Source: Escallonia rubra (Eukaryota; Streptophyta; Magnoliopsida; Escalloniales; Escalloniaceae). From it: a DNA stretch of 64,000 nucleotides. Position numbers and translations under genes: made by a program. Positions 11,771 through 23,505 of this stretch are shown piece by piece; position 1 is the stretch's first letter, and every line of letters starts with the position of its first letter. Location: the NCBI GenBank assembly GCA_033065855.1, contig JAVXUO010000120.1, positions 1-64,000 on the forward strand, read 5' to 3'. Under the pieces are notes generated by a model, which did not search any database, was not told the DNA's origin, and worked only from the letters and a program-made list of their open reading frames with translations.

Positions 11771-12655
11771 CCATAAAAAAATAACAAAAACAAAATAAGA
11801 TTCCTTACTGTAATCTATAATATCTTCTATATATAGTAACATATCTCCTCGGAGAATGTAGCTAACTAAATTTGTGATCAGCAAAAAAGGGTTAAGTGCA
11901 TATATCTCCCTCGTACTATGGCATAATTATAAAATCTCCCTTTATTCTTCAGAATTTCTCCTTACTACAAGTTATGATATTTAACAACAAATTTGACAAG
12001 GTTCATCAGATTTTTTCTTTACCTTCATCTCATTGAAGTACATGTCCAACAACCTTTGTTCCCAGCATCATGAAGCACACGACATACTTGCCAGGGTTTT
12101 TCAGACCTTTTATTTAATTTGAGCTAGTTGGAGGAGTTGTCACAACACCTTTTTTTCCCCGCATTGCATAACAAATCACAAACCACTTGTATGACCACCG
12201 CCTACCATCGATCTTCCCAACACATAAGCAATTGATTATGAGCTATGATAGTGGCTCATATATGAATGGCAGTACTGTCATTGTGTTTGCAAATATCTCA
12301 ATTGACGAGATGAGGCTAGGTGCATTTTTAGTTATCGATTTATAGAGCTCCCAACCGTATAGATTTGTACAAATTGCAGTTAAAACCCAATGTTTACACA
12401 TGAAGTCTCAAAACCATAGGTTTACATTTTATTGCAAGTGATGGAAATGGCAAGGGTAGAGTCTTGAATTCAGTTCTAAGATTCCGATTTGTGGTGCTGT
12501 TAATTTAGAAGATTTGCTCGAAATCTGGAAAGCTCAATTTGTGTGTGTGAACTGAAGCTCATAGCCATTAATGGCGTTCTTCATCGTTCTGCATCGTTCT
12601 TTTCTTCTAAGCCAATCGGATCCCACCAGAACTGCCACCAACCTTCTGGTCTGCA
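11771..12655. other. Unassigned AT-rich intergenic sequence
   Basis: No ORF, repeat boundary or RNA gene that I can support. Confidence 0.4.
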
Positions 12656-12832
12656 ATGGCAACAACCCTAAGTTACAACCTGAGACAATCGCGACCGTCT
12701 GCACACTCTCCCATTACAGCTTGTTTGGGCTTTGATACACAAGTCAGGCGAGTCTCTCAACTCAAACTGAGTCAACTTAATGCATCATGTGACACAGAGA
12801 TTCAATTTCAATCATTAGTCCTGATTTTCTAG
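12656..12832 (+). CDS. Possible 58-residue ORF or gene fragment, unknown function
   Basis: ATG at 12656 opens a 58-codon frame beginning MATTLSYNLRQSRPSAH and ending at a TAG at 12830-12832. The first 40 residues are rich in S, T, R and L with only one acidic residue, like a plastid transit peptide, and the region is less AT-rich than its surroundings. I do not recognise the protein. It may be the first exon of a dead or captured gene, or chance. No partner exon is visible. Confidence 0.2.
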   Translation: MATTLSYNLRQSRPSAHSPITACLGFDTQVRRVSQLKLSQLNASCDTEIQFQSLVLIF

Positions 12833-13189
12833 GATGATGAACTCTGTATGAGCAAAATTAACTTAACTTTTGGGCTTAGGATTAACAAGTTTTTAATTGC
12901 TGAAAGAGGTTTCAGCTTCGATCCTCTGCCATATTATTGTAACCTAAATTTTTTATTGAATGTTTTCTTTTGAATTAGGTTTCCAGTAGAAGGTTTGACT
13001 CACGAGATTTCCAATTGATGTTTTGATTGAGTTTTCTGAGGGGGATTTAAGTCAATTGAAGGGCTTCAGATTGTGGATATGGCATAGATTTTGTGATGGA
13101 TAAAAGAGCTAGATTTAAAAGGCTTTGGTAAAAGGCTTTAGAGTGATCGGTGCTCAAGGATGGTGATTCTTGTGATATACTGAACAATG

Positions 13190-15290
13190 GTGATAGCTTC
13201 TTGGCACTTCTGGAAGGAGATCCTCCTTCTCCCTATCGCTTCATTGTTTGCTCAAAAGTTCTCTCTACACATGGAAGCTCAAAATCTGGTATCTGATTAT
13301 GGTATCAGGTCTTTACTACAACTTTGACAATCAACCTATTTGTAGATGACACTTTGGTGTTCTTTTATGTAGACGAAGAATTATGAGAGTTTCAGTTAAC
13401 CTCTTAGATGGTTTTTATGGGCATTTGGGACAACTCCTCAAATTCGAAAAATCCTCAAACTCTTGTAGTCCTTAATACAATACAACATATGCATCTGGAA
13501 ATAACCAAAATCTTAAACTCTGAGAGAATTTTGGGAAACACATAGGAAGGTCTTTGGACATTGTCACCAATGACAAGGAATTTTTTTGTTCTCTCGTTGA
13601 TCGGGTTCATGATAGATGCGCAGGGTGGAAAAGTTATTATTATAGAAAGCAGACAGAGCCATGCTGTTGGGGTTACTTTCTCCTGTCCACTTATTTATCA
13701 TAGCATTACTTTATGTTTTTAACATATGTGTGCAAACTCATAGACACAATCATCAATCAATTTTGATGGTCAAGCAAAATTTTGAATGAAGGGATTCATC
13801 GGGTAAATTACCGTAGTCTGGGCTTATGAATAAAAGAGGCTTAGGGTTTCGTTATACAAAACTCTTTAACGCCGCTTTACTTGCTAAAGTAGATAGGAAG
13901 ATTCTTCGTAAACAAACCTCCTTGGTTGCGTCTATAATCACGACTATTAGATATTGCAAGTGTATCTCTTTCATAAATTCTCCAAGGCAACGAAACTCTT
14001 CTTTGGAGTGGTGGGAAATAATTGTCGGCATGAAGACTCTTTGCTTAGGATTATGGTGGCAAAAGGGTGGAGTGTCAATAATTTTGTGGCAAGATAATTG
14101 GCTCTATTAATTCTTTGCAATATCTCTTGTGACTTACAAAACTAATCACAATCCACTAGCTAAGGTAGCAAATTTAATGGTAAATGGATAATGGAATGTT
14201 GGGTTAAGTGGAGAATTTTCTATCCGCTCAACCTGTAATGTTCTCTGTCAACGGAATGATGCTCAGTTTGTCTGGAACCCAAGTTATTTTAATCCAACAA
14301 TAACTATTCCTGTTATAGTCTAGCAAGTCCTTTGGTCTCTTCCTCTTTCATTTAAAATTGAAGTTTTTCTCTGGCAAACTCTCCGTGATAAACTTCCCTT
14401 ACATACGTATTTTGACCGTGTAGGAACCAGTAGTGGTAATTTCTGTGTCTTTTGTGAAAATAATCTTACTTATCTTTTCTTAGCATGTCCTTTCCTTTGT
14501 ACAATTTGGTCGGTCCAAGAAAATGACGACACTACTTTTGTAGAGTGGTTGATTGCTTGGCTTCTTAAATCCTCGCCTTCAAACCAAACAATTTCATTTC
14601 ATAATATAGTACTTGTATATTTATAGTTTATTTGAAAACATAAAAATGAGATTATCTTTAACGAGGATAGGCTAGATGTCAATCATATGTTCCAAACTTC
14701 TGTATTAATTGGAATTTTGTCCAATTCGTCCAACCATTCTTAATCTTTGCCCATTATGGTCATACTCAATAGAACTTCCGTTAGAAATGGGCCGCCATTC
14801 TAGTTTTCTTCCAATCACTATAGTTGTAGTAATCCTTAAATCTTGTATTTGGCTAGCATGTGAGCTTGATGCAGGATGTAAGCATGTGGGTATTGATTTA
14901 ATAGCTTCAAATCAGAACAACCATCGCATTGGTTCCTTGTTGATGAAATAATGACTCCTCAGTCCAAGCTATCCCACTTCTTATGTGATGCACATGGCCT
15001 CACTCTCATAACTTCTTACACGTTATGATCTGTACTCACTCGGATTTCTTGTGTTCACAACCGAGTGCTAGTAGCAATAAACGTCTCCATACATACCCAA
15101 TATTGCTTGATATATATTTTGCTAGTATGGAGCTCTGCAGCTGTAGTTTGATAAGGAAGCACAAAGACTTGTTTAAAATGGGTATTTCTCTTCCAACTAC
15201 AACTACAGCCTGCTGAACTAATGGTAATATTCAGCAAAAGTGGCCTATCATAGAAGGTGTTGGATCTATAGCTAGGTAATAGTTATGTAA
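13190..15290 (+). pseudogene. 5'-truncated LINE (non-LTR retrotransposon) reverse transcriptase remnant
   Basis: Motifs in order and in shifting frames: LEGDPPSPYRFIVCSKVL near 13212-13265 (RT motif B, normally 'QGDPLSPYLF'); LFVDDTLVFF near 13338-13367 (catalytic box, normally FADD); DRVHDRCAGWKSYYYRK near 13600-13650; a GLGFRYTKLFNAALLAK frame from 13836; and a zf-RVT region from about 14331 (LPLSFKIEVFLWQTLRDKLP, then C-x2-C and ACPF..IW). Beyond about 14650 similarity fades where an RNase H would be expected. The 5' half (endonuclease and early RT) is missing, typical of LINE insertion. Numerous stops. Confidence 0.75.
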
Positions 15291-15890
15291 TTCTTGATTG
15301 TGGTAGTTTTCGTCTTCAGTTAAAATTGTAATATTATATGTCACTAATGCAATTAAACCAAGGCTAAATTGTAGATAACCCCTATGGTTTGTAACTACAG
15401 ACAAATAAAATCCTAACCTTTCGATTTGGATATTTAAAACTGTGAATTTTCAATTTAAAGCAACTTGGCCCAAAATCGTATGACAATAAAAATTAAGTGA
15501 ATGGTCGTCTATGCATGCAACTCATGGGACATCTCTTCGGAGCAAATTAATACAACCTATTTATACATCACTTTTCTCTTTCTTCTCTTTTTTGTTAACC
15601 CTCACTAACATGCCTAACACCATCGAACCACCAACACCGACTTTTTCCCTCCCTCATTGATTCACGTCTCCCCCCCTTCTCTCTTACGTGCGTGCGCGAT
15701 CTTAATAAATTCCTAATAAATAATACCTACACTCACAACCCATCCGAACCCTACTTTATCGCTCTGATTCAAATGTTTTATTTATAACGTCTTTACAAAT
15801 TCTATTGAACTCTGATTTTATAATTTTCATTAAAGTGTAAGGGATTCTATCGGAAATCCCTTTTCATCAGATTAATCTCATATGTTTAAT
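15291..15890. other. Unassigned intergenic sequence
   Basis: AT-rich and non-coding. It includes a pyrimidine-rich patch near 15570-15690. No feature I can support. Confidence 0.4.
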
Positions 15891-16878
15891 TCTAAATTGT
15901 TATCGAATTGCATTGAACTCCAATCTTTTGTTTATTTGTTATGAAAATATTTGTGAATTGCCATAAAGCCATGTCTTGAGCCTTAAAGCGATTGATTGAA
16001 ATTCTGTTAATACTCATATGTTTTATTGATTCGATCATTGTAATTTTTTTTGAATTCTGTTCATTTCTTCTCAATATTGACATAAGTTAGTAAATTTGGG
16101 GAGTTATAAGAATGGTGCGTATTGTTGGCGTTATAAGGATGGTCTGTTGGTTGGGTTAAACTAGCACCTAAATGGACTAGTCAGTGTACATATGCATATG
16201 TAAAGTGTATCGAGCACTGCCGGGGTGACTTTGCTATAGTGTACTGCTCATGTTAGATGTTATCTGTTTTTGTTTTATTGTACTTGAGATATTTTGAAAT
16301 GACTATTGATTGAGGGATTGAGTTGATACTCGTCCCTATGTTTATATCGAATTGTTGTGATTTCATCAAAAACAAAATCCTTTGAAAATATGTTATTTGA
16401 CTTGAATGTAAAATCGTTTGAATTGTTCGTCTATATTGAAATGTTGTGTTTGATTTGAAAATCCTTTTAAAAACTATAATTTTATTCTATACGGAAAACC
16501 TGTCTGAATCGTTGTTGTTTTTAATTTTTGATTGACCTTAATTACTGGGCTCTCAAAAGCTCACTCTCCTTTGACTTCCTTTCCGCATGTGATAACCAGC
16601 ATTAGGTTGAGGTTGCCTGTGCGGATTAGAGCCAAGTAAGGAAAATTGATTTAATACAGTATTGGACGTTAGAACCCATGTGTGGGTGAACTTTTCTAGA
16701 TCATCATTTAGATTTAAATTTAGTTTATCAATTATGAATGTACACTGAGAGAAATACATTGATTGATGTTTTAGTTGCTCTGACAGTTGTGGTATTATTT
16801 TGATGAGTTTGAGGATATTCAGTTTAAGTGTAAGTGATCGAGTGAGTGTTAACGTTCCGAAAATTTCGGGATGTTATA
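15890..16878 (+). repeat. Lone or truncated LTR related to Gypsy-B, plus orientation
   Basis: The right end reads AACGTTCCGAAAATTTCGGGATGTTATA, which is the reverse complement of the Gypsy-B LTR start (TGTAACATCCCGAAAA). The block at 16549-16600 (TACTGGGCTCTCAAAAGCTC, then a CCGCATGTGATAA-type sequence) matches the reverse complement of Gypsy-B LTR 41850-41905. I see no second LTR or internal region nearby, so this is a solo or broken LTR. The left boundary is a guess. Confidence 0.5.
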
Positions 16879-17363
16879 GTTACTGGATGTTATTCAAATC
16901 TATCCACTATTATGTAGATATTCATCCTTAAGCCGTCTAGTCTTAGAAACTATTCGACTTTACCTTTTATGATTGATTACATCATTGACCTAGAGAGCAT
17001 TTGGGATGAGTTTTGAGTATCAACAATGGTTGTTGGAGTTACAATTCGGTGGTAATGGAACCTTGATGTAGTGGTAAATGAATTGGTGGTGGTGATGATA
17101 GTAGTGATGGTTTTATGGGTGAACGAAGGAAAAAGAAAAGTAACTTAAAAAATGGCAAGTGATTGTTTTTATATTTATTTGTTATTTTAATTAAATTCTC
17201 TTATAAGCGGGTCACTTGAGTACTACGAAGACATGGCCATCCACTTCATTTTGATAGTCTTTTATTTAGGATTTAATTGCTCTAAATTAGAAACCTTAGA
17301 ATTTTAGATGCCCAAATGTAAGTTTTATTTGACATAAAGTTACAAATGACGGGACATTATCTA
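16879..17363. other. Intergenic sequence upstream of the SUVR3-like gene
   Basis: AT-rich with a TGGTGG-type patch near 17010-17110. It is the presumed distal promoter of the gene at 17721. No clear element. Confidence 0.35.
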
Positions 17364-17640
17364 CTCTCGCCGTTGTTAAATATTTGATCATATTTCTTTT
17401 TTAAACTGCCAAAAAAATTTGACCACTTTTCAAAATTTTCAAATTAAGAAAGATTATATAAATAATTTTTTTTCATGTTTTACCATTCTTATACATTTTT
17501 TTATTTTTTTTTCTCACCACATTTAACTTTCACCGACTCAATTTTTCTCTCCACCTCTCTCTCTTTCTCTTTTTTGGAATAAAATAGAAAATTCATAAAA
17601 TAAATGTACAAATCAAATCAATTAATTAGGGATTGGGGAA
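17364..17640. mobile_element. Second Stowaway-type MITE, directly upstream of the SUVR3-like gene
   Basis: The left part (TTGATCATATTTCTTTTTTAA, then CCAAAAAAATTTGACCACTTT and AAGAAAGATTAT) is homologous to the MITE at 11025-11272 (TTGATCATATTTCCTCTTTGG and AAGAAAGATTAT). The right end is degenerate but still readable as an inverted end (TCAATTAATTAGGGATTGGGGA). TA dinucleotides flank at 17362-17363 and 17641-17642. It ends 80 bp before the start codon at 17721, so it lies in the core promoter or 5' leader of that gene. Confidence 0.65.
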
Positions 17641-17720
17641 TAAAATTTTACCTTAAACCAAATCAAAACTATGTTCACGAAAGTAACAAGGAAAGCTGAT
17701 TCTGGACTTTCTGAGCAATA

Positions 17721-18336
17721 ATGGGAAAACGTCACCAAAGCAGCAGCAGCAACGAGCAAGAAAGCCCTCTTGTCCAGTGCGCAGGCCTCATCCTCCCATG
17801 GCTACAGCCCATCGAGCTCTCTTCCATCTCCTCCACGTGCAAAGCCCTGAACGACATCGCCAGGGCCATCACGGTGACAAGAATCTCCGACGCTTCCCAC
17901 TTGTCGGAAAGCTTCGCCATCCCTTTTATCAACACAGTCGACGACACGCCCTACGCCTACTTCCTCTACACCCCCATCCAAACCCTCGCGCTCCAAGACC
18001 CGCTTCAAGCCCGTCAGCATTGGGGCTCCGAGCCGTCGGCCCGACCCGGTTTCGAACCAGGTCCGGCGGTGGAGGGTGCTTGTGGGTGCGAGTGTCCTGA
18101 GAGGTGTGGTGGTGGGGGTTGGGGGTTTTTGGGGTGCCCGTGTTGGGGGCGTGTTGACTCGGGCGAGGTGACCCGGGAGTGCGGGCCGAGTTGCGCGTGC
18201 GGGTCGGGGTGTGGGAATCGAGTGACTCTGAAGGGGGTGTCGGTGAAGTTGAAGGTTGTGAGAGATAGGAGGAAAGGATGGGGGTTGCATGCTGATGACT
18301 TCATCCCTTATGGACAATTTGTATGCGAGTATGCAG
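17721..18336 (+). CDS. SUVR3: SUVR3-like SET-domain histone-lysine methyltransferase, exon 1
   Basis: Exon 1 encodes residues 1-205 and the first base of codon 206 of a predicted 334-residue protein; exon 2 is 22300-22688. Residues about 16-50 (LVQCAGLILPWLQPIELSSI) look like the F-box-like leader of plant SUVR3. A Cys-rich pre-SET runs over 121-166 (CGCECPERC, GCPC, ECGPSCACGSGCGNR), the zinc-cluster module. The SET domain starts near 173 with KGWGLHADDFIPYGQFVCEYAG. The exon ends at CAG followed by GTATGT; read-through would stop after five residues. Length matches SUVR3 (about 338 residues in Arabidopsis, from memory). The expected role is nuclear H3 lysine methylation with S-adenosylmethionine; which lysine is not settled by sequence. 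Start choice: first ATG, followed directly by the conserved leader. The exon is much more GC-rich than its flanks. Confidence 0.92.
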
Positions 18337-21300
18337 GTATGTATGCTTTATAAACCAAAATGTCTAACCAAGACCAATACAATGTTGGTATCTGATCTGC
18401 GAATTATTTGCTAAAGGTTAAATTATGGGAACCATTTGTGCTTTCATATCAATTACAGAGGTGAAGAACTTCTATGAGGATTTCGATATCAATTTAATGA
18501 GGATGAAATCAAAAGTGTTGGTTTTGTTGCTAGCATTCGTCTCAGTTTTTTGACTTTGAGTGGCTTTTCGCATTTTTCTGCCTACTCAGTTTTTATTAAT
18601 CTGCTTATCCACGTTCGCCATTTCTTTTCTTACGAGATTGAGGCTTCGTGAATTGATTAATATTTGTGTGCTGGTATTGATTTTTAGTTGTTTGCTGGTT
18701 TTCTTTTTGGGATGGAGAAGCTTTATTTGTGCATATCTTTTCATCTTTTATTTGGCGATGGTACATTATTTTCCGTGGCACACGGATTGGCCTCAGTTGT
18801 TGTATCTACAGACTCTAACGTTGCATTTTTGTAACTGCCCTTGGATCTTTCTTGCTACTAGGTTAGGACATTCTACATGGTTAAAGCCGGTTCCTGAAGC
18901 ACATAACCACTATACATTTTGATTTTACTGTTGACCATGATGCTTTTGAACTAATAGGTCAATCGAGTTGTTTCTCTGCGACTGTCTTATGGTACTTTAG
19001 TTTCTGCTTTTTAACTCATCATTGATCTACTAGGCCAGTGTAGTTGGTTCATTGAGACTACTTTTGGTGTAGCGGCTATATTACAATCCATGTGTTTGCC
19101 AAGAGAGAGATTGTTTGTCTCAGGTGACTTGCGTGTAAAGTTGGAAAGTTTTCCGCTCCAGAGGTTGTAGTTGCAACTGTTGAGAGAAGAAGGTGTGCCT
19201 TTAAAGTCTAAGGTGACTTGGAACCTTGTGGTTAGGGTACTTTGGATAAGATTGGGTGGTCTAAAACCTTGACACTTTTCGAGAGGATGTAGACTTGTTA
19301 TTCTAGTGGCAGAACCGGGCCGATCTGCGAAGCTGGAAAGGAATATTTTTGGGAGGTGTGTGGGAAGAATGAAATTACCATCTTCTGAAGTAGAATGTAT
19401 TACGAAAGCGTGCGTTAGGGTTGAACATGTTCTAGTCTTTATCACTGCTCTTCTTAGAAAGTGGTTGTTGCACTGAGAGACTCTTTGTGGCTCAATTTCG
19501 TTATTAGGATAAATGGAGGGGGCTGGAGTGGCTCCAAGGCGTTAATATCCTCAACATTGTCTTCTCTTATGCGATTATCAAGTTCAGGGTTTTTGTTAGG
19601 AGATATGAAAGGGGGGTGGAGTGGCTCCAAGGGGTTAATATCCTCAACATCGTCTTCTCTACTTATGTGATTTTGAAGTTCTTGGAATGCTCCAAATTGT
19701 ACTTGAAAGTCCAAATCGATCTCAGAAAGAAAGATCTTAGTAGCTTTATAAATATGGACTGGAGTTGGCTTACAATTGGAAGATTACAGCTTTTACATAG
19801 CTAGATAGGATTCTGCCAAGGGTAACAGTTGCATACTATCCAAAATCGTCAGAGTTTATGATGAACTTCTGGGGAAAGAAAATTTTGGAAGGGTTTGAAG
19901 TAACAGAGATCTGTTGAAAATATTTAGTTCCCAGTTGGCAAGTGCACTAGTTCAAATTCCACTTTGTTTGGACACACACATAAGCTCAGAAGAGAGATCA
20001 CTGTATGGAGGTTATAATACCAAGTCAATATATCACAAAACGTGGTTGCAACTTAATAGTGTGAACCAATCACAATTCACTCAACTGACTCGACGCACCC
20101 TACTCACTTGAGTCACTCCTGACACACACTCTTTCTTTTATTCTCTTCTCTCTTCCGTCAGCTCACTTTATTCCAAATGCCTTATACACATAGGTATATG
20201 TAGGCTCTATAGAATACTCAAAACTTTTCCCTTCAATAAATATACATCCTCATCCTAGTGGATCTATTTTAGGACATTCATGTATCATTGAGTACACGTA
20301 CATGTACATCATGTACAATCTCTCGCACCTTAATCTAGATTAGTCTAGTCAAGTAAACTGACAATCAACTTTATCATCTAACATGATCTTATGCCATAGC
20401 CATGCTGTTTTGATTAATTCTTCCTCCCAAAAATATTTCTTGATGGCTTACGATCTAGGATACCAAAGTTGTGATGTTTAATTACGTACTAGTATGAAAT
20501 ACTTGAACTGAAGAGTTCAGTGAAATTCTGCAAAAAAGTTGCGGATCCGCTTTTTACATTCTTCTGTTCAAATTAACTTTATATCATTGTTATTTCTTTG
20601 TTTGGTCGAGATATGTGCCGCCTTTTCTTTGCTTTGGATGCCAACATTGCCTGCTTCATATCTGATTATGTATGCGTGTATGTCCACTTGCTATGACCCT
20701 CAATGAGTTCCTAAAAACTATCAGAATAATTGACGACACCAATCATATTAACAACCACGATGATTCAAATTTGGGTACAAAAGATGCGTTTATCCACCTG
20801 AAGTTACTATGAAGGGCTTTGGTTTGGTTATGCAAGTGTTCCAAATTGAATTGATATCCTAACATTACAGTCACATGCTTATGCTCTGGGAATGCTGTGG
20901 ACTCTGGCTCTGAGTTTCTTGTTGTGCTCTTATGACAAGAGTCGAAGTTTTTGTATTTAAGAAATGGTTAAATGCTTTGGGAATGGTGCTTGGCATAGGC
21001 TTCACTGTAAAGGGCTGGAAACTTGTGGACCATAAGGACATTATGGTTTTGGTTTTTGTTAAAGGATAATATATCTGGAATGGGCTGGCCTCAACTGTGG
21101 AGTATTGGCTCTACATTATGTTTTGTGCCAAATTGGTTCCCATGGGAAATGCTTGCCATTTCTCTTAACTTAAATAAATCAAGCTTACTCTTGGCAATTG
21201 GTGGGGAACAAAGCACAGCATTCAACTCTCACTATCAAATTTAGCTGTAATAAATGGATTACGATCCAAAGATATGTTGATAGGTCGAGAGTGCTCTTTG

Positions 21301-22299
21301 TAACAACCGAGAGTCCAGGACTTGGGTATTATGTAAAGAAACTGTCTCTAGACTAGTAAGAATCAAACCCAAACAACATAATTTTACGAAGATAGTGAAG
21401 GAGGGAGAGATGGAGAGGAGAGAGGGAGTAGAGGGGTTTGCAGACACAAATTGGATTTCCTATGTGTTGAAACTTTGCCTGATCCGAGATAATGTATCCC
21501 ATGACACCATTGCCCGTATAGTATATTATTTCCTGATTTGATAGAGTTTACGATGTATTTGCATACATAGTGAAGCTTAGCCATGAAGCTAACTATTTTT
21601 TGTAAGGTATGTTGTCCTGGTGTGCTAATTCTCATTTTACTTCTAGAGAAGTCCACATATTCCTTATTCATTTCTTCCTAAGGTGTGATTGATACCTTAT
21701 TTCAAATCCCACTGTTCCTTGGAGGCTATGTACATTCCTCTTGACCATATTTTCTATAGAAGCATAAAGACCGACTCTCCATTCCTCTTGACCATATTCT
21801 AGACTCAATTGGCTTCCTTGCAAGGATATGATCCATATTGTGGGGACTAAACACGCCCGATCCCAGATATTATTCCTGCAGACACCCTTACTGTATAGTT
21901 ATCGTAATAGTTCATGTTCAGATTGAGTTTATATCGTGTGTTTGAATATATAGTAGAGCTTGGAGGCGAAGTTAATGTATTTGAAATAGAGCATGCTACT
22001 TTGTACTGTAGTCTTGAGGAAGCTCATGTGCGACTAAAATCTTATTTCTGGGCCTTTTTTGTTTCCCCAGGTTTTTGGCAATGCCTCTCCACCCGTCTTC
22101 TATATCTCCTGCATTTGTTGTGTCGTGTTAGTTAGTTGTTGCGAATTGTAGTCGTTGGCAATCTCTCAGGAAAACCACTTTTCCATTTGGCCTCTTCTTA
22201 GTGATCACCACCAAGATCATTAATTTGTTCTTTATGAAAAAGATATTACTTGTATATGGGCCATAAGTTCGTTCTTTCTTACAAATTTTACTCATATAG
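18337..22299 (+). other. Single intron of the SUVR3-like gene (3,963 bp)
   Basis: Donor CAG|GTATGT at 18336/18337; acceptor ATATAG|GT at 22299/22300; phase 1. Joining the exons restores CEYAG|ELLTTKEA, so the boundaries are secure. The intron holds no ORF I recognise. It contains two copies of a block with GTGGCTCCAAGG or GAGTGGCTCCAAGG followed by GTTAATATCCTCAACA (about 19507-19568 and 19608-19662), a short duplication of ATTCCTCTTGACCATATT (about 21735 and 21782), and a diverged duplication about 376 bp apart (21483-21600 and 21858-21985). The minus-strand ORFs over 19011-19714 are not recognised and are probably old transposon sequence. Confidence 0.85.
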
Positions 22300-22688
22300 G
22301 TGAATTGTTGACTACAAAAGAAGCAAGGAGGCGGCAACAAGCTTATGATGAACTCGCATTAGGTGGTCGATTTTCTTCTGCTCTTCTAGTTGTGAGGGAG
22401 CATCTTCCATCTGGAAATATATGTATTAGGATCAACATTGATGCTACAAGAATCGGAAATGTCGCACGCTTCATTAATCACTCTTGTGATGGTGGTAATC
22501 TGTCAACAGTCCTGGTGAGAAATTCTGGATCTTTGCTCCCTCGTCTCTGCTTCTTTGCCGCTAGAGATATAGAAAAAGGTGAAGAGCTTACTTTTAGTTA
22601 CGGGGATATTAGGCTTAGGCCAAAAGGATCACCATGCTTCTGCGGTAGTGACCCATGTCTTGGAATCCTGCCTTCAGAGTATACATGA
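22300..22688 (+). CDS. SUVR3: SUVR3-like SET-domain histone-lysine methyltransferase, exon 2
   Basis: Codes residues 206-334. It carries the rest of SET: the inserted segment with LPSGNICIRINIDATRIGN, the catalytic and cofactor motif RFINHSCDGGNLS (NHSC at 265-268), then FFAARDIEKGEELTFSYGD (296-308, with the conserved ELTFSYG). The post-SET zinc motif CFCGSDPC is at 318-325, followed by LGILPSEYT and TGA at 22686-22688. Catalytic-core and zinc residues look intact, with no frameshift across the two exons. In many SET enzymes NHSC is followed by xPN; here it is DGGN, which I recall as usual for SUVR3. The intact frame among decayed transposons supports a functional gene. Confidence 0.92.
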
Positions 22689-23505
22689 TTGCATTATGGT
22701 AAAGATGTAATTCTTCAGTATGAATGTTGGTTTTACACATGATTTGATCTCCATTGCAGTTTCGGTACCAATAGATCGCATCACATGCACACCAGATTTA
22801 GTAGATTGAAGGAAAAAGAAGAGATGCAAGACGTTCCCACTGCCATAACATGAAGAGGAAAAATGTTAGTCATATAATCGTATCGCCTTTTAGTGGCAGT
22901 ACAGCACTAGCAGCAGAAGCGCCCCTGCTTATAGATAGTTGCAGCAGATAATGTCTTGCGCATTCGAGAATGCTGTTCTATCACATTGTTTCTTTTGGCT
23001 TTGGACAAAAACCCTACCAATTGTAGGATTAATAACCATGTAGTCGAAGATAAGAGTACATGAAAAAGCAAAAAAACATAAGATCGCACTCCCAACTGCA
23101 AAAATACAGAAAAGAGCGGCACATGGTCAGACGTCCTTGTATAACCGAGAGTGGCCAAAGAATAACTGACTTATGGTCAAGACATCTCTATCGATGACTA
23201 CCAGCATAAAGGATTAGCGCGCCTTTGCCATAATCAAGTAACTAGCTATAAACATGGATAACAATGTTATTCATGGGGTACACAACATAATAGAAAAATA
23301 AATGATAAACCATACACAAATTTAATACAGAGAAAGCCAAACAAATAAAACAAGAAGAGGATGCAGCAAGCACAACACCACCAGCCACTGCTAGCCAACA
23401 CTGCAATGCCAATTGCCGACACCTGCCAAAGTTCCACTACCAATGCAAGGCTACGAGGCGGCATAAGGCATCAGTAAGCCCACGTGTCTCAAGGCCACCA
23501 CGAAT
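22689..23505 (+). other. SUVR3 downstream region and intergenic sequence
   Basis: This must include the 3' untranslated region. No second gene is visible; the short ORFs have no recognised content. No decisive poly(A) signal can be chosen. Confidence 0.4.

Noticed and set aside
17732-18317. Antisense and shifted ORFs of 71-171 codons over exon 1 of the SUVR3-like gene
   Set aside because: Shadows of a GC-rich exon; the plus frame has the complete pre-SET and SET motifs.
19011-19714. Host gene on the minus strand in the SUVR3 intron
   Set aside because: The two ORFs have no recognisable domain. The repeated EDINPLEPL and EDINALEPL segment comes from a local duplication, and no splice or promoter structure is seen.
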